Shown: piece by piece, positions 53,750 through 62,856 of the stretch
Numbering within the stretch: position 1 is the stretch's first letter
Layout of the letters: every line of letters begins with the position of its first letter
NCBI RefSeq assembly: GCF_007097395.1
Contig: NZ_VKDC01000006.1
Location: 62,001-126,000, forward strand
Direction: 5' to 3'
Length of the DNA stretch: 64,000 nucleotides
Source of the DNA: Fulvivirga sp. M361
Lineage (GTDB): Bacteria; Bacteroidota; Bacteroidia; Cytophagales; Cyclobacteriaceae
Position numbers and translations under genes: made by a program
The notes under the pieces: generated by a model
Database searches by the model: none
Told to the model about the DNA's origin: nothing
The model's input: the letters and a program-made list of their open reading frames with translations, nothing else

Positions 53750-55249
53750 ATGATAGAAATGGAAAAACAAGAAGCCTATCAAACGAATACAGATGCTCCG
53801 GGTGAGTTGGAAAAATATTTTCAACAATTCAGGAGGTCCATTATTGGTGATGAGCTTTTATTTGAAAATGAGCATGGTACACACAAAGTGATTTATGCAG
53901 ATTGGATAGCAAGCGGCAGACTTTACAGGCCTATCGAAGAGGCACTCATGGGAGGGGTAGGTAACGTAGTAGCCAATCCGCATTCTTATTCATCTTATAC
54001 AGGAGCAAGTATTACAGCGCTATATCAGCTATCTCGCCAAAATATAAAACGTCATGTAAATGCCGACCATGAAGATATCCTGGTCACTATCGGGTCCGGA
54101 ATGTCAGATGCTTTGATCCGGTTTCAGGATATTTTAGGCCTTAAGTACAGGTCACAAGAAGATGAACAAAGGCCGGTTGTTTTCATAACTCATATGGAAC
54201 ATCATTCCAACCATGTTTCATGGATGGAATGCGCTGTGGATGTAGTAATAGTTCCGCCCGGTGATGGAGATCTGGTGGATGTAAATAAACTGCGCACCGA
54301 ATTGGAAAAGTATAAAGATCGCAAGGTGAAAATAGGAGCTTTTAGTGCCTGTAGTAATGTAACAGGTATTATTAACCCAATCCACGAGTTAGCCAGGGTC
54401 ATGCACGAATATAATGGGTACTGCCTGGCGGATTATGCGGCTTCTGCCCCTTATGTAGCCATTAATATGCACCCTGATGATCCGGAAACAGCCCTGGATG
54501 CAGTCTACTTTTCTCCGCATAAGTTTCTGGGAGGACCGGGTAGCTGTGGTATTTTACTATTTGATAAGAAATTTCATACAGGTACTCCAAAAATACCGGG
54601 GGGAGGTAATGTCAGGTGGACAGATCCCTGGGGCGGATATGGGTATACTAAAGATATAGAAGCGCAGGAAGATGGAGGTACACCGGCCTTTTTACAAACG
54701 ATCAAAGCCTCAATGGCCATTTCTCTCAAGGAGAAAATGGGTATTTCGAAAATGAAGAAGAGAGAACAAGAACTCCTTCAACTGGGACTGGAAAGATTAA
54801 GAGCTATAGGAGGTGCCAAGATCTTGGGTGATGATTATACCGGAGAAAGAATAGGCGTATTAGCTTTTAACGTATCATGCTTACATTACAATTTAGTGGT
54901 GAAAATACTTAACGACAGGTATGGAATTCAGGCCAGGGGTGGATGGTCATGCGCCAGTACCTATGCACATTGTTTGTATGCCATTGATGAAACCGAGTCC
55001 GGCAAAATAATGTCTGAGATCGATGACTACGATTCCACACATAAACCAGGGTGGGTGAGACTCTCGCTACATCCTACTATGACCAATGGGGAACTGGAGT
55101 ATTGTATGCGTGCCGTTAAGGAAATAAGTACTCGTGGAAGCGAATGGGCCAGGGATTTTAGGTATAATCCGAAAACCAATGAATTTGACAGGGCGCACGG
55201 AGAAGAGTCAATAGATGGTGATTTGGAACGGCTGCTATTTGATTTTTAG
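53750..55249 (+). CDS. Class V aminotransferase, cysteine-desulfurase-like
   Basis: The product is 499 residues from the ATG at 53750 (a TTG six bases earlier and an ATG nine bases later are alternatives). It is a fold-type I PLP enzyme: the PLP-lysine is Lys258 in FSPHKFLGGPGS, with DYAASAPYVAINMHP before it and the phosphate-binding SGMSD turn upstream. The block ARGGWSCASTYAHCLY near 395-410 contains cysteines in the region where cysteine desulfurases and isopenicillin-epimerase-like members carry their variable loop. The reaction is not certain. It is 13 bp downstream of dsbD, so probably co-transcribed; a link to sulfur or thiol metabolism is only suggested by that. Confidence 0.85.
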   Translation: MIEMEKQEAYQTNTDAPGELEKYFQQFRRSIIGDELLFENEHGTHKVIYADWIASGRLYRPIEEALMGGVGNVVANPHSYSSYTGASITALYQLSRQNIKRHVNADHEDILVTIGSGMSDALIRFQDILGLKYRSQEDEQRPVVFITHMEHHSNHVSWMECAVDVVIVPPGDGDLVDVNKLRTELEKYKDRKVKIGAFSACSNVTGIINPIHELARVMHEYNGYCLADYAASAPYVAINMHPDDPETALDAVYFSPHKFLGGPGSCGILLFDKKFHTGTPKIPGGGNVRWTDPWGGYGYTKDIEAQEDGGTPAFLQTIKASMAISLKEKMGISKMKKREQELLQLGLERLRAIGGAKILGDDYTGERIGVLAFNVSCLHYNLVVKILNDRYGIQARGGWSCASTYAHCLYAIDETESGKIMSEIDDYDSTHKPGWVRLSLHPTMTNGELEYCMRAVKEISTRGSEWARDFRYNPKTNEFDRAHGEESIDGDLERLLFDF

Positions 55250-55557
55250 GCAGCCTTGCATGCAAAGGATTGAGGGCTCTCTCTAAAATGGCATAATACC
55301 GATGATTTTAAGGTTCAAAACACCCCTGACTTCCGCAACCGAAATTCAATGATTTCATAACTGACAGGTTAGTATAGTTGCAAATTTTCATTTCGCCTTA
55401 TTTGGGTGTCCCATCGGTTATTTAAGTAAGTTTTTGGGCGTTTGTTCGTAAAAAAGCTAACAAAGGCTGTCTTAGATAAAAGTGAGATTTTTGCATTGGA
55501 TGATTTAATTTCAGCTAGTGGAAATATTGAAAAACTGGATTGATTTCTATCGAAATG
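55250..55557. other. Intergenic region before the DUF559 element, 308 bp
   Basis: The stretch between the aminotransferase stop and the left inverted repeat shows no supported gene. A short TTGCATGCAA palindrome lies just after the aminotransferase gene and could be a weak terminator stem. Minus-strand open frames here read out of the repeat arm and have no family resemblance. Confidence 0.5.
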
Positions 55558-55588
55558 TTTCCCCCGCTGGCGGGGGCCAGGGGGTGGA
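55558..55588 (+). repeat. Left arm of the 31-bp inverted repeat around the DUF559 gene
   Basis: The arm is G/C-rich, starts with TTT and ends GGTGGA. Its core, CCCCCGC-TG-GCGGGGG at 55561-55576, is itself a perfect 7-bp hairpin with a two-base loop. It is the exact reverse complement of 56003-56033. Such base composition stands out in the A+T-rich surroundings. Confidence 0.9.
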
Positions 55589-55622
55589 TCTTCACATAAC
55601 TCTAAACATAAACCCAAATGAT

Positions 55623-56048
55623 ATGACCAACCCAAACAATAGTCATTACAACAAGAAGCTTCAGCCATTCGCCAAAGCGCTAAGATCGGATATGACTAAG
55701 GCTGAAGCGTGCTTATGGAAGTATGTGTTGAAAGCAAGAATGATGAAGGGATACCCATTCCGCAGACAAAGGCCTGTTTTAAACTATATTGCCGATTTTA
55801 TGTGTAAAGAGTTAAATCTCATTATAGAAGTTGACGGAATTACACATACCTACGAGGGTATAGCTCTAAACGACAAGAAGAGAACCTCAGATCTCGAAAA
55901 ACATGGTTTCACGATTTTGAGGTATACTGATGAAGCAGTGCTACAGCAAATAGATCGAGTTTTCAATAGCATTGCGAGTTGGATTGAAGAACATGCCAAA
56001 GCTCCACCCCCTGGCCCCCGCCAGCGGGGGAAAAGAGAAGGAAAATAA
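55623..56048 (+). CDS. DUF559 restriction-endonuclease-like protein
   Basis: From the ATG at 55623 the product is 141 residues; an earlier start at 55518 would translate through the left repeat arm. It carries all DUF559 marks: SDMTKAEACLWKYV, GYPFRRQRPVLNYIADFMC (Asp58), LNLIIEVDGITH (Glu69, Asp71) and LEKHGFTILRYTDEAVL. The fold is PD-(D/E)xK, related to Vsr mismatch endonucleases. Cellular function of the family is unknown. The C-terminal tail, residues about 128-137 (PPPGPRQRGK), is encoded by the right arm of the inverted repeat, so gene and repeat are physically fused. The gene has no partner methylase or restriction subunit nearby. Confidence 0.88.
   Translation: MTNPNNSHYNKKLQPFAKALRSDMTKAEACLWKYVLKARMMKGYPFRRQRPVLNYIADFMCKELNLIIEVDGITHTYEGIALNDKKRTSDLEKHGFTILRYTDEAVLQQIDRVFNSIASWIEEHAKAPPPGPRQRGKREGK
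56003..56033 (-). repeat. Right arm of the 31-bp inverted repeat
   Basis: This is the exact reverse complement of 55558-55588 and includes the same 7-bp hairpin core at 56015-56030. It lies inside the 3' end of the DUF559 coding region and specifies its Pro/Arg-rich tail. Confidence 0.9.
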
Positions 56049-56127
56049 TAACGTCAAAAACACACTTTTTGAGCTAAAACTATTTTTCATGAGTGACTGA
56101 TTGAGTAGCCATTGAGAAGGACGTTCT

Positions 56128-57771
56128 CTATAACTTTGAAATAAAGTCGGCGAGATTAGCGTTTTTGTCCAGTCCCAGTTTTTTTCTGAGCCTGTATCGT
56201 GAAGTGTGAACACTTTCTACTGAAATCCCCAGTAACCGCGACATGTCTTTACTGGAAAAATTAAGTTTCACCAAGGCGCATAGTCTTTGGTCCGATTGGT
56301 TGAGTTCCGGATGCTGTTTTCGCAGATGTTTGTAGAAAGACTTATTGACTGATATGAACCTGGCTTCAAACTCTTTCCAGTTATTAGAGGTATTAACGTC
56401 AATACTTTTTATCAGCTTATGGATTTCATTACCATCAGGGTTTTTCTTTTGTTCCTTCAGGCGTGATTTCAGGTCAGAAAGTACTTCTTCCATTTCAATT
56501 ACCTGTAACGCTGATTTGGTCAGCTCCTTATTCTTGATATTGAGTACTTCATGGGTTTTTTGCATTTCCATTTCTTGCTGTTTTCGCATCAACTGCTTCT
56601 CAGCCTTATATCGCGTACGTAAATACCTGTAGAGTAAAAAGCCTGACAGGACAAGAAAAAAGATCGTACCTATTAATATAATGGTCTGCAGGTAGGATAT
56701 CTTGTTCTCATGTTCCAGTTGTGCCATGCGTTGCTCTCTTATCAGATTATTCTGTTTTTCTTTTTCTATTCGGAACTCATCTTTGATCTCTAAAAACTGT
56801 TTATTGGTATTGCTTCTTCCACCGAAATACGCTTCATCAAGTGTTTTAGATTTTTTCAGATGCTCATAGGCTAACAACGGCTTTCTTAGTTTCAGGTAAA
56901 GGCCGGATAGGTGTTCGTGTATATCAGGTACCAGGTCTACATGACTTTTATAGCGTTTACTGGTTTCAATAGCGCTTAAGTAAAATTTTTCACTCAAGGT
57001 ATATTCTTCCAGTACCCTGTAGATATCCGCAAGAAATGAATGAAAGATCACCAGGTAAGCCCTTTGGTGACTTTCAAAATAGTCCTTCTGCTCCAGTAAC
57101 AGTTCGAGAGCAGCTTTGTAATCACCCTCCTGGTAGGCCAGATAGCCTATTTCAGCATTTATATAAGCATTTGACTTGATCAGTTCTTCTTTTTCCTTAC
57201 GCTGAACAAGTCGACAGCTGTCCAGGTATTTTCTGCTTATGTCACTGTTTTTCCCCTTTCTGTGTAGTATCGCCAGGGCGTAATAGATGTCCAGGAGTAC
57301 GTGCTGATCAAGGCCCTTTTCCGACACAAGTTCCTTTAGCATATCCTGTGACAGGTTGAAATACTCTATCGCCTTCTCACGCCTTTGATAGAAACTGTAG
57401 AGCCATGCGAGCCCTTTATATACCAGTGCTTTAGCAGTTGCATTGCCCAATCTGTCAGCTAGCAGGAGTCCTTCCCAGTAGGCATCGTATGACCTGACAA
57501 AATCAGCGCCGTGAGCATAGAGCTGGGCCAGATTTACTAAATCTTGTATGGCTGCAAGCGTATCACCGTTTTGAATATCCCGGTCGAAATTCTCTTTATA
57601 AAAAAGTATAGAGCTGTCCGCATTCAGAAGGTTTAATTCATTCGATTTTTCTAAATATTCCAGCGTCAACTTGCCGCTTTCCGAGGAATCCACATTTATC
57701 TGGGCATAGACAACTATCGGAAATAGTAGAAAAGTACTCATCAGCCATTGTCTAGTCCGGTTGTTCAGCAT
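56128..57771 (-). CDS. TPR-containing membrane regulator with C-terminal HTH (paralogue)
   Basis: The 547-residue protein has an N-terminal signal segment (MSTFLLFPIVVYAQ from Met11), then tetratricopeptide-like helices over about 40-330 (for example YQEGDYKAALELLLEQKDYF). A transmembrane helix lies at about 358-380 (TIILIGTIFFLVLSGFLLY), then a charged coiled coil (QLMRKQQEMEMQ region). The C-terminal HTH reads LVKLNFSSKDMSRLLGISVESVHTSRYRLRKKL. The layout matches the regulator at 23724-25502, including its ending (DLYDYISNL there, NLADFISKL here). It is divergent from susC D, 221 bp apart, so it is the best candidate regulator of SusCD pair D. Confidence 0.83.
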   Translation of the reverse strand: MLNNRTRQWLMSTFLLFPIVVYAQINVDSSESGKLTLEYLEKSNELNLLNADSSILFYKENFDRDIQNGDTLAAIQDLVNLAQLYAHGADFVRSYDAYWEGLLLADRLGNATAKALVYKGLAWLYSFYQRREKAIEYFNLSQDMLKELVSEKGLDQHVLLDIYYALAILHRKGKNSDISRKYLDSCRLVQRKEKEELIKSNAYINAEIGYLAYQEGDYKAALELLLEQKDYFESHQRAYLVIFHSFLADIYRVLEEYTLSEKFYLSAIETSKRYKSHVDLVPDIHEHLSGLYLKLRKPLLAYEHLKKSKTLDEAYFGGRSNTNKQFLEIKDEFRIEKEKQNNLIREQRMAQLEHENKISYLQTIILIGTIFFLVLSGFLLYRYLRTRYKAEKQLMRKQQEMEMQKTHEVLNIKNKELTKSALQVIEMEEVLSDLKSRLKEQKKNPDGNEIHKLIKSIDVNTSNNWKEFEARFISVNKSFYKHLRKQHPELNQSDQRLCALVKLNFSSKDMSRLLGISVESVHTSRYRLRKKLGLDKNANLADFISKL

Positions 57772-57992
57772 TGTTCAGTTCAGGTTTCTATAAAACTGTT
57801 AAATACACTGTTAAATATGGGGCCAAAACTGCGATACTTTTTATTTGATGAATGAAAAATGTCAATGTGTTCAGTTTTTGTCTAGTGAGAATTTATGGGA
57901 TTTTAAGTAGATGGGTTGAAATTCAAATGTTTTGTTTCATCAATGATGCATTGTTGCTCAAGCAAATCAAAAATCTTTTCAATCAAATCCAA

Positions 57993-60900
57993 ATGCTTAT
58001 GCGAAAATTTACTAAACAGATAAACAAGTGCTTAGTGATCTTTTTCCTGGCATCCGGGATCTCGGTGGCCTACGGGCAGCTGGTGGTTTCAGGTGTGGTT
58101 AAAGACGCTGATGATAACAGTGGACTTCCGGGAGTCAATGTTCTCGTTGAAGGCAGTAAGATAGGTACCATCACCGATACTAACGGTTCTTACAGCCTTC
58201 AGGTCCCGAGTGAGTCGTCGGTCTTAAGGTTCAGCTTTATCGGATATCGTACAATAGCTGTATCAGTAAATTCCCAATCGGTGATTAACGTAGTACTGGA
58301 AGCTGATGTCACACAACTGGAAGAGATTGTAGTGACCGGTTATGGTGTACAAAAGAAAAAGGAAGTGACAGGAGCGGTGGGCTCCATAAAGTCTGATGCT
58401 ATTCTGAAGGCGCCTACTTCTGACCTTGGTACAGCCATGCAGGGAAGTATTGCCGGTGTGAACGTCCAGGCTGCGGACGGTAGACCCGGGGCTGCTGCCA
58501 ATATTCAAATCAGAGGTTTAGGCTCTATCAATGGAGGAGCAGCGCCTTTATATGTGGTAGATGGTATTCCATTTCAGGGTACACCTAATATCGCTCCGGA
58601 GCAGATAGAATCGGTAGATGTTTTAAAGGACGGCGCTTCTGCCGCTATCTATGGTGTAAGAGCTTCTAACGGAGTGATCCTGATCACCACTAAAAAAGGA
58701 CAGGCCGGAAAGATGAAAGTAGACCTTACCGCATATAAAGGAGTGCAGAACATTACCTCAGGAACGCCTTTAATGGATGCGAGGCAACAGCTATATGCTC
58801 ATGACATCACACTGGAAGCTTTAGGTCGGGAACCCGTCACATTTTTTCTGAATCCTAATACATTGGATTTTAATTCAGACTTTGTCGGCGATGTGCAAAA
58901 CCAAAATGCTGCCATAGAAAGTTATAATCTGCTGGTTTCCGGAGGACAGGAAAATATAACCATGAGTGTCAATACCAATTACTTCAGACAGGAAGGAGTA
59001 TTGATCAATTCAGGATTTGACAGGCTATCTACCCGGATCAATGGTGAATTTACGAAAGATAAATTCAGGGTTTTTGCAGGTGTCGGATTCACATTCGAAG
59101 ACCAGGAACAGGAACCATGGGCCTTATACGAGTATGCCATATCGCAGAACCCCGGGCAAAGAGGACTATTTGAAATTCCTACGGTAGGCCCTAATGAAGT
59201 GCAAATTGACGGAGATAATGAAATACTTTATGGCTTTTTGTCCAGGCAACTCGGTAACGACGATGCGCGAAATGTTAATAGTTCCAACATAGCCTTAAAC
59301 CTTGAATATCAGATTATCGATGGGTTGAAATTCCAGGCTAACCTGGGCAGGAATTCCTGGAACTTCCGGAGAAAATTCTTCCAGCCGCAATACCTTGTTT
59401 TTAACAGAGATGGAGATTTTTCCCCTACCGCAAGCAGACCTCAGGCTTCTCTTCAGGAGACATTTACTTTCAATACCAGGAACACCATTGAAAGCATTCT
59501 AAGCTATAACCGCAGTTTTGGTAAGCACAACTTAGATGTTCTTTTAGGTGTGACCTATGAAGAATATGAAAGTAAAAATGTAGGTGTGGGTGTAAACGGC
59601 CTGCTCAGTAATGATACAAGAGTTTTAGGGGCCGGCGAGGATGGAACACCGCCAACAGGGCAAGACCTCAAAAACACACTGGTAGGAAAGTTGGGAAGGA
59701 TCAGGTACAATTATAATGACAGGTACCTGTTCAGTGCCAATGTAAGGTACGATGGGTCTTCCAATTTTGGCCCGGACAATAGATACGAGTTATTCTATGG
59801 AGGATCATTTGGCTGGAACATTACAGAGGAACAGTTCTTCCGGAATGCCGGACTCGATTTTCTTACCAATCTTAAAATGAGGGTCAGTTATGGCCGTGTC
59901 GGTAACCAAAACATTGGGGCTTACAATTTTGCCGCATTCATAGAAAGTGGGATTGATTATCCCTTTGGTCCGGATGAAGATCTTGGAGTAGGCGCCATCC
60001 AAAGAGGTTATGCCAATCCACTGGTCCAATGGGAAACCAATGTTTCGCGTAATATCGGCCTGGATGCCGACCTGTTTGAGGGGAGTCTGAATTTCACATT
60101 TGACTATTACAGGAACAATAAAAAAGACATGCTTTTGTCCGAGCGACTCGCCCCTTCCACAGGAACCTGGCAGACCAGGGCGGAGAATCAATGGAACAGC
60201 AGGACAGTAAACGCCGGTGACATGACCAATGAAGGGATCGAACTGGCATTATCCTATAGAGGGCAGACCTCTTTTGGAATGAAATGGCAGGTAGCCGCAA
60301 CATTCACCAGGAATATCAATGAGATCACGAATCTGAATGGAGCTACAGGACTTGTTTTTGGCGGTGGCCGACCTATTGTATCGAATGGTTCTAACACCGA
60401 TCTGACCACATTTTTAACAGTAGGAAGAGAAGGAGGCGCTTTTTTCCTTGTTCAGCATGACGGCGTTATTAAAAACAACGAACAATTGGATGCCTACCGA
60501 GACATAGATCCCAGTGCACAGCTGGGAGACATGATGTACATAGATCAAAACGGTGATAATACCATCGATGACCTGGACAGAGTATATACCGGTTCGGGAC
60601 AACCTGACTTTGAATCCGGTATCTCACTTAGTGGAGAATTTAAAGGGTTCGATCTTTTTGTCCAGGGGTATTACTCTCATGGCGCTGAGATATACAACGG
60701 GGCTAAGCTGTATGCTTATACACAAGGAAGACACCTCGATCAGTATTTTGCCTGGACACCGCAAAATTCTGATTCCGATATTCCCGCATTTAGACAAGAT
60801 GCTCTTCATGCAAATAACAGGGCCAGGTCAGATTACTTTTTGGAAGACGGCACCTATTTCAGGGTTAGGAACATAACGCTGGGATACAGCGTGCCTCAAA

Positions 60901-61085
60901 GTATTCTAAAGGGAAAGATGGGAAGAGCAAGGGTCTATTTCACGGCGATGAACGCTTTCACTTTGACAGATTATGAAGGATACGACCCTGAGGTCGGAGG
61001 GGATGGCTTGCTTACCCGGGGAGTAGACATTGGTAATTACCCGGTAGCCCGCAGATTCTTGTTTGGCGTACAGATCGGTTTGTAA
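57993..61085 (+). CDS. SusC/RagA TonB-dependent receptor (pair D)
   Basis: From the ATG at 57993 the receptor has 1030 residues with a clear signal peptide (KCLVIFFLASGISVAYGQ); a start at 57852 would add 47 residues with no signal character. A carboxypeptidase-regulatory-like domain (SGVVKDADDNSGLPGVNVLV) leads to the hallmark IVVTGYGVQKKKEVTGAVG, then the plug (SVDVLKDGASAAIYGVRASNGVILITTK) and the barrel. No STN domain is present. It opens an operon with a susD gene (16 bp) and a large lipoprotein gene (36 bp further), presumably a complete outer-membrane uptake complex. The divergent TPR/HTH regulator probably controls it. The substrate is not indicated within the window. Confidence 0.93.
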   Translation: MLMRKFTKQINKCLVIFFLASGISVAYGQLVVSGVVKDADDNSGLPGVNVLVEGSKIGTITDTNGSYSLQVPSESSVLRFSFIGYRTIAVSVNSQSVINVVLEADVTQLEEIVVTGYGVQKKKEVTGAVGSIKSDAILKAPTSDLGTAMQGSIAGVNVQAADGRPGAAANIQIRGLGSINGGAAPLYVVDGIPFQGTPNIAPEQIESVDVLKDGASAAIYGVRASNGVILITTKKGQAGKMKVDLTAYKGVQNITSGTPLMDARQQLYAHDITLEALGREPVTFFLNPNTLDFNSDFVGDVQNQNAAIESYNLLVSGGQENITMSVNTNYFRQEGVLINSGFDRLSTRINGEFTKDKFRVFAGVGFTFEDQEQEPWALYEYAISQNPGQRGLFEIPTVGPNEVQIDGDNEILYGFLSRQLGNDDARNVNSSNIALNLEYQIIDGLKFQANLGRNSWNFRRKFFQPQYLVFNRDGDFSPTASRPQASLQETFTFNTRNTIESILSYNRSFGKHNLDVLLGVTYEEYESKNVGVGVNGLLSNDTRVLGAGEDGTPPTGQDLKNTLVGKLGRIRYNYNDRYLFSANVRYDGSSNFGPDNRYELFYGGSFGWNITEEQFFRNAGLDFLTNLKMRVSYGRVGNQNIGAYNFAAFIESGIDYPFGPDEDLGVGAIQRGYANPLVQWETNVSRNIGLDADLFEGSLNFTFDYYRNNKKDMLLSERLAPSTGTWQTRAENQWNSRTVNAGDMTNEGIELALSYRGQTSFGMKWQVAATFTRNINEITNLNGATGLVFGGGRPIVSNGSNTDLTTFLTVGREGGAFFLVQHDGVIKNNEQLDAYRDIDPSAQLGDMMYIDQNGDNTIDDLDRVYTGSGQPDFESGISLSGEFKGFDLFVQGYYSHGAEIYNGAKLYAYTQGRHLDQYFAWTPQNSDSDIPAFRQDALHANNRARSDYFLEDGTYFRVRNITLGYSVPQSILKGKMGRARVYFTAMNAFTLTDYEGYDPEVGGDGLLTRGVDIGNYPVARRFLFGVQIGL

Positions 61086-61101
61086 CAATAACTTAAGAAA
61101 A

Positions 61102-62820
61102 ATGAAGAATTTAAAACTATACCTATTATTTATCCTTTCTGTCATTACAGCAACAGGCTGTGATGAGGAGGATTTTTTGGATGAGACAAATCCAAATGCC
61201 ATCACTACCGATACGTTCTGGGAAAATGCTGCTCAATTTAATGCCGGGTTGAATACCGTCTATGGTGCTTTACAATTTGGATCAATAAGTGGTAGCGGCC
61301 TGGTGTTTGAGATGATCTTGGGGGACATCGGAGGCACCGAATCATGGTACCGGCCATTTGCTTTCAGGAACCTGACCTATACAGATGCCCAGGAACATGT
61401 AAGGCTTAAATGGAATGATCTTTACGTCGGTATTTTCAGGGCTAACCAGGTCATTCAATTCATCAATGAAAATGAAGTGAGTGATTTTAGGGAAAGACAA
61501 CGAGAACAGATAGAGGCACAAGCCAGGTTCTTGCGGGCTTTCTTTTATTTTCAATTGGCCCACACTTATGGAGGGGCTGTTATCCATACTGAGATCTCCG
61601 TAGAGGCTGCAGATTTCAAGAAACCATTTTCAGATATTGCTACAGTCAACAGCGAAATAATAACACCTGACCTGGAATTTGCCATCGCTAATTTGCCGCG
61701 GCAGTGGGAAGGCAGCAATGTAGGACGTGTTACCTGGGGAGCTGCGGTTTCTTTGTTAGGAAAAGTGCATTTATATGATGAAAACTGGTCAGAAGCAGCC
61801 GGCCGGTTTAAAGAAGTGATAGATGCCAACATTTATTCACTTGTACCTAATGTCATGGACAATTATACCGATGAAAACGAATTCAATGCCGAATCAATTT
61901 TTGAGGTTAATTTTTCCAGTACGCTAAAGCCAGGTATCAATGGGAATGCTGTTGATGATAGCCCCTGGGAAAGCGGGGCAGAAGCTACTACCATTGCTAC
62001 GGCTATGGGACAGCTGAGTTTTGGGGCCTTTAATACACTGTTGCCTTCTTATTACTTGCACGAGCTGTTCGTATTTGATGAAATGGACCCGTCGAATGCC
62101 GGTAATTTTGGCCTTACACAGTCCCAGAGAATGGGGGCCAGCATAGTGCCTACCAACGGAGATGGCCTGTACTATCAATTACCCATTGGAGAAAGAGGAG
62201 GATGGGCCTTCGGGCAAAGCGCCTATATCAAGAAGCATTCCAACTGGTACCAATGGTCGAGCGAAGATCCGAATAACCGGTCAGGAATTAATTTCAGGCA
62301 TATCCGCCTAGCTGATGTCTACCTGATGTACGCCGAAGCCATACTTCAGGCAAGCGGAGACGCAGCGGTTACCGAGGCCATGTCTTACATTGACAGAGTC
62401 CGTGCCCGGGCCGGCGTGATCACCCTTGACCAGTATAGGAATGATAACGCCGGTCAAATCCCGGAATTACATATTTCCGTACAGGTCCACGGACCAAGGA
62501 CATTTACCAACCCTACGGCAGAAACCGTTTTGACCCATATTATGAAAGTAGAGCGCCCTGTTGAGTTATGCTTTGAAGGACATAGATGGAAAGACCTGGT
62601 ACGATGGGGTATGGTAAAGGAACAGTTCGATGCCTTGAGAGCAGACGAAAAATGGCGTGAAGATAACTTCGATACAATTGAAGGGGAGGAACCATTGCTG
62701 GTCGTAGAGCGTATCCGTCCGGACTTTATTTTGTCGAGTCAGAATTATTCGCCTGACGTTCACAATTACTTCCCTATCCCGACAGGTGAAAAGCAGATCA
62801 ATGATCAATTAGGAGGGTAA
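61102..62820 (+). CDS. SusD/RagB-family lipoprotein (pair D)
   Basis: From the ATG at 61102 the protein has 572 residues with lipobox TATGC (Cys20); the longer frame from 61063 overlaps susC D and hides the signal. SusD features include EAQARFLRAFFYFQLAHTYGG at about 145-165, RLADVYLMYAEAI, and ERPVELCFEGHRWKDLVRWGMVK near the C-terminus. At 572 residues it is longer than the other SusD proteins here, mostly through a loop-rich region at about 290-420 that may shape the binding site. It should form the surface lid for SusC D. Confidence 0.93.
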   Translation: MKNLKLYLLFILSVITATGCDEEDFLDETNPNAITTDTFWENAAQFNAGLNTVYGALQFGSISGSGLVFEMILGDIGGTESWYRPFAFRNLTYTDAQEHVRLKWNDLYVGIFRANQVIQFINENEVSDFRERQREQIEAQARFLRAFFYFQLAHTYGGAVIHTEISVEAADFKKPFSDIATVNSEIITPDLEFAIANLPRQWEGSNVGRVTWGAAVSLLGKVHLYDENWSEAAGRFKEVIDANIYSLVPNVMDNYTDENEFNAESIFEVNFSSTLKPGINGNAVDDSPWESGAEATTIATAMGQLSFGAFNTLLPSYYLHELFVFDEMDPSNAGNFGLTQSQRMGASIVPTNGDGLYYQLPIGERGGWAFGQSAYIKKHSNWYQWSSEDPNNRSGINFRHIRLADVYLMYAEAILQASGDAAVTEAMSYIDRVRARAGVITLDQYRNDNAGQIPELHISVQVHGPRTFTNPTAETVLTHIMKVERPVELCFEGHRWKDLVRWGMVKEQFDALRADEKWREDNFDTIEGEEPLLVVERIRPDFILSSQNYSPDVHNYFPIPTGEKQINDQLGG

Positions 62821-62856
62821 TACCAACCGTCCAAAGTATAACTTAAAAGAGTATAG

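Larger units (their letters stand above)
55558..56033 (+). mobile_element. Candidate repeat-bounded element carrying a DUF559 nuclease
   Basis: A 476-bp unit is bounded by perfect 31-bp inverted repeats and encloses nearly all of the DUF559 gene. This resembles a compact mobile or REP-type unit whose nuclease may recognise the palindromic arms. I could not see a target-site duplication immediately outside the arms. The repeat may instead be a Bacteroidota palindrome family that happens to surround the gene. The inverted arrangement is directly seen; mobility is inference. Confidence 0.45.

Noticed and set aside
55369-55668. Minus-strand open frame whose peptide contains PPPGPRQRGK
   Set aside because: It only mirrors the left inverted-repeat arm, which encodes the same peptide when read in reverse; the rest shows no family resemblance.
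57852-57992. N-terminal extension of SusC D from an ATG at 57852
   Set aside because: It would place 47 residues before a standard signal peptide; the ATG at 57993 fits the family.
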